This document shows, one piece after another, positions 6,327-8,494 of a stretch of DNA of 8,494 nucleotides (position 1 is its first letter; the number at the start of each line of letters is the position of its first letter). Both the position numbers and the translations under genes were made by a program. A model generated the notes under the pieces. That model had not been told where the DNA came from. It did not search any database and saw only the letters and a list, made by a program, of their open reading frames with translations. The DNA is taken from assembly GCA_031282905.1 (NCBI GenBank), contig JAITCV010000004.1:1-8494 (forward strand), given 5' to 3'. This stretch comes from Azoarcus sp. (GTDB lineage: Bacteria; Pseudomonadota; Gammaproteobacteria; Burkholderiales; Rhodocyclaceae).

Positions 6327-6647
6327 GGCGCGTGATTATTTCATAAGCGCGCGGATTTTCGCTTGTTTTGCGTCTGTCAGGTGAGCGATCGCCCTGTAAC
6401 CGTGGCATATGACCACCTTTGCTGGCGTCTGCGGGGGGTGATCGTTTTGTCACATGTCAAAAGATGCGCAAGAATCCGGGAAGCCGCGTCAATATTGAGA
6501 ATTCAGGCATCGTGGACGACATGAAAATTTGCGCGATTTGCGCTGATCCGCGGGCAGATGCGATAGATTGCCCAAATATCTCGTTCTTGACCTTGACCTT
6601 GCCCCCTTCACGATAACTGCGTCGCAAAAGATGGGGGCGACAGATTC
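6327..6647. other. Intergenic stretch between thrC and relA
   Basis: Both flanking genes point left, so this is the thrC 3' side and the relA leader. An inverted pair, GCCCCC (6601-6606) and GGGGGC (6633-6638), lies just after the thrC stop, but it has a loop of 26 bases and no T run, so it is at best a weak terminator. A TTGACA hexamer occurs on the relA strand (6460-6455), but no matching -10 lies at the usual spacing. A rightward 31-codon frame at 6521-6616 starts MKICAICADPRADAID, a short Cys-x-x-Cys peptide that may be a gene remnant. No RNA gene is apparent. The relA promoter must lie here or upstream, but I cannot place it. Confidence 0.5.
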
Positions 6648-8090
6648 TTACTCGCTGGCCACCCTGTCCGCGATGAATCGCTTGACGGTTTCCACCTCCG
6701 GCGCCATCACGTCGACCCGTTGCGGCAGTGCTTCCAGCCCGCGCAAATCAGCGGGTGTTTCGGGGTCGCGTCCCAACGCTTCCCGGATCGTGTCGGCGAA
6801 CTTCACCGGCAGCGCGGTTTCCAGCACCAGCAAGGGCACGCGCAGCGCGGCGGCGTGACGCCAGGCGACCGTGACGCCATCGGCGGTATGCGTGTCGATG
6901 ATCACACCATGGCGTTCATATACCTTGCGGATGGTTTCCAGACGATCGGCATGGGTGCTGCTGCCCGAGACGAAAGCGAAATCGGCCAGCCGTCCGAAAT
7001 GGGGCGTACCGCGCAGATCGAAGGCGCCGCCCTGGTCGATCTCGCGCCAGAGCCCGCGCACCACGGCGGGGTCGCGCCCGCTCAGGTCGAACACGAAACG
7101 CTCGAAGTTCGAGGCTTTCGAGATATCCATCGACGGGCTGGAGGTCACCCGGGTTTCGGCCGCCTTGCGCGGACGGTAGATGCCGGTGCGGAAAAACTCG
7201 TCGAGCACGTCGTTTTCATTGGTGGCAAGAATCAGGCGCTCGATCGGCAAGCCCATCTGGTGGGCGATGTGCCCGGCGCAGATATTGCCGAAATTGCCCG
7301 AGGGCACGCAGAACGCAATCCTTTCATCATTGTTGGCGGTGGCGGCGAAATAGCCCTTGAAGTAATAGACGATCTGCGCCGCGACCCGCGCCCAGTTGAT
7401 TGAATTGACCGCGCCGATCTTGTAGCGCGCCTTGAAATCCGCATCATTGGAGACCGCCTTCACGATGTCCTGGGCATCATCGAACATGCCGGTGATGGCG
7501 ATGTTGATAATGTTTTTGTCCTGGAGCGAATACATCTGCGCGCGCTGGAAGGCGCTCATCCTGCCATGCGGCGAGAGCATGAACACCCGTACCCGGTGTT
7601 TGCCGCGCATCGCATATTCCGCCGCCGAGCCGGTATCGCCCGAAGTCGCGCCCAGGATGTTGATCGTCTCGCCGCGCTGCGCCAGCACATATTCGAACAG
7701 ATTGCCAAGCAACTGCATCGCCATGTCCTTGAAAGCGAGCGTGGGACCGTTGGAGAGACCCAGCAACCCGAAGCGGCCCGGTTCCAGCCAATGTACTGGG
7801 GCAATATCTGCCGCATCGTCCCCGGCGCGCACATGACAATAGACTTGCGCGGTATAGGTTTGGCGGCAGATTGCCCTGAGATCGGCGGCGGGAATATCGC
7901 TGATGAAGCGCGACAGGATTTCGAAAGCGAGGTCGGCGTAGGCCAGACCGCGCCAGGCATCCAGTTCGGCGCGGCTCACCCTGGGGGTGTGCTCGGGCAG
8001 ATACAACCCGCCATCCGGTGCCAGACCGCCGAGCAGGATGTCACAGAATTCAGGCCGGGCGGCATGGCCGCGGGTGGAGAGGTACTTCAC
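6648..8090 (-). CDS. thrC: Threonine synthase, 480 residues
   Basis: A PLP enzyme that converts O-phospho-L-homoserine to L-threonine plus phosphate, the last step of threonine synthesis in the cytoplasm. The N-terminus MKYLSTRGHA followed by LLGGLAPDGGLYLPE is the family's opening signature. The PLP-binding lysine is Lys121 in NGPTLAFKDMAMQLLGN. ATSGDTGSAA (phosphate and substrate binding) and AVNSINWARVAAQIVYYF follow, then the PSGNFGNICAGH cofactor-phosphate loop and the SPSMDISKASNFERFVFDL segment. The length fits the roughly 470-residue betaproteobacterial/pseudomonad form. The start is GTG at 8090, with GAGGA (8101-8097) six bases upstream; a nearby ATG at 8097 is out of frame. In many betaproteobacteria hom (homoserine dehydrogenase) lies directly upstream, but here a broken rtcR does, so thrC probably has its own promoter in the 86 bases before it. 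Confidence 0.97.
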   Translation of the reverse strand: MKYLSTRGHAARPEFCDILLGGLAPDGGLYLPEHTPRVSRAELDAWRGLAYADLAFEILSRFISDIPAADLRAICRQTYTAQVYCHVRAGDDAADIAPVHWLEPGRFGLLGLSNGPTLAFKDMAMQLLGNLFEYVLAQRGETINILGATSGDTGSAAEYAMRGKHRVRVFMLSPHGRMSAFQRAQMYSLQDKNIINIAITGMFDDAQDIVKAVSNDADFKARYKIGAVNSINWARVAAQIVYYFKGYFAATANNDERIAFCVPSGNFGNICAGHIAHQMGLPIERLILATNENDVLDEFFRTGIYRPRKAAETRVTSSPSMDISKASNFERFVFDLSGRDPAVVRGLWREIDQGGAFDLRGTPHFGRLADFAFVSGSSTHADRLETIRKVYERHGVIIDTHTADGVTVAWRHAAALRVPLLVLETALPVKFADTIREALGRDPETPADLRGLEALPQRVDVMAPEVETVKRFIADRVASE

Positions 8091-8130
8091 GGTTCATCCT
8101 CGATGGCGGGCATGGCCCGGAAAAAACGTG

Positions 8131-8136
8131 AGTGTA
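8131..8136 (-). promoter_or_regulatory. Weak candidate -10 box for thrC
   Basis: TACACT on the complementary strand matches TATAAT at four of six positions and lies 40 bases before the GTG start, a plausible distance. No recognisable -35 lies upstream. It is listed because the short space between the rtcR remnant and thrC is the likeliest place for a thrC promoter. Confidence 0.2.
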
Positions 8137-8176
8137 CCCAAAGATGTCGACGAACGCCGCCGGTCATGCATACCGC

Positions 8177-8494
8177 TCAGGGCGCTTGTTTTCTCCCTTC
8201 TCCCCGCTGTGGAGTAAAAACGCGGACGCTCTGCGCGCCGGTAAACGCGCCCTTGACGTGGCTAAACAGGGCGGATTCGCCGCGCAGCGTGGCGCAATTG
8301 ATTTCGACGAAACGTCCGGCAAGACGCTGGCGTTCCTGCTTCAATTCGTAGATGCGCCGCGCGAGAAAGGATTTACCGGCTCCGGTTGGGCCGGTGAGCA
8401 GGATGGGGGATTTCGAGCGCCCGGCGACGCGCTCGATTTCTTCGATCATCGTGTTGAACGCGGCGTTTTTTGTCGCGATGCCCGCCTTCAGGCG
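8177..8494 (-). pseudogene. rtcR: RtcR fragment: sigma-54 activator cut off after GAFTGA
   Basis: RtcR is the sigma-54-dependent activator of the rtcBA RNA-repair genes, with an N-terminal CARF-type sensor, an AAA+ domain and a DNA-binding tail. The 105 visible codons enter from the right edge and show the start of the AAA+ domain: MIEEIERVAGRSKSPILLTG leading into Walker A GPTGAGKS, then ARRIYELKQERQRLAGRFVE, INCATLRGE and the sigma-54-contacting loop GAFTGA. The helix-turn segment YELKQERQRL with RFVEINCATLRG is specific to RtcR rather than to NtrC-like activators. Directly after GAFTGA the sequence changes to SVRVFTPQRGEGRKQAP and stops at 8177, so Walker B, sensors, arginine finger and DNA-binding domain are missing. 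About three residues usually present between LRG and LF also appear to be lost. This cannot be a working activator. Its upstream part lies outside the window. Confidence 0.82.

Noticed and set aside
6455..6460. TTGACA on the relA strand as a -35 box
   Set aside because: The expected -10 position holds a run of C/G bases, so no promoter can be supported from it.
8111..8126. GGGC/GCCC mini-hairpin next to six As upstream of thrC
   Set aside because: The stem is only four bases and the T run on the thrC strand precedes rather than follows it, so it is not a terminator for leftward transcripts; no rightward gene needs one.

Overview
The window looks like a chromosomal segment of a betaproteobacterium. 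This rests on a 2-oxoacid dehydrogenase E3 (lpd) followed by zapE, a monofunctional RelA, and a threonine synthase of the Pseudomonas/betaproteobacterial length class. The GC-rich third-position bias also leaves long open frames antisense to the real genes. A Rhodocyclales-like or Nitrosomonadales-like lineage would fit, but that is inference; no marker here fixes the genus.

Layout. Bases 1-946 are an accessory-looking strip. It holds the first 54 codons of an unrecognised leftward gene (start at 164), a broken barstar-like immunity fragment (239-379), a nested hairpin (428-475), and a hypothetical reading frame that appears frameshifted at a run of seven Gs (555-946). Rightward housekeeping genes follow: lpd (1066-2490), a strong intrinsic terminator (2512-2536) and zapE (2556-3674). 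From 3675 to 4121 there is no convincing gene, but there is a dense cluster of palindromic repeats. Two leftward genes come next, relA (4122-6326) and thrC (6648-8090), separated by 321 bases with little recognisable content. The window ends in a leftward rtcR fragment (8177-8494) that keeps Walker A and GAFTGA and then stops, so it lacks most of its AAA+ domain.

How the genes relate. lpd (E3 of oxoacid dehydrogenases) and zapE are often neighbours behind sucAB in betaproteobacteria. Here no sucB lies upstream, and degraded accessory DNA takes its place. Likewise thrC, often behind hom, is preceded by an rtcR remnant. RelA makes (p)ppGpp and ThrC makes threonine, which links them loosely through amino-acid starvation, but they are not clearly one operon. 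The window therefore reads as ordinary core genes whose usual neighbours have been separated by rearrangement, with gene debris and palindromic repeats at the joints.

I did not find a convincing complete new system. The points most worth a second look are the immunity-like debris at 1-946, the palindrome cluster at 3744-3959, the overlap of a ribosome-binding site with the lpd terminator, and the truncation of rtcR.
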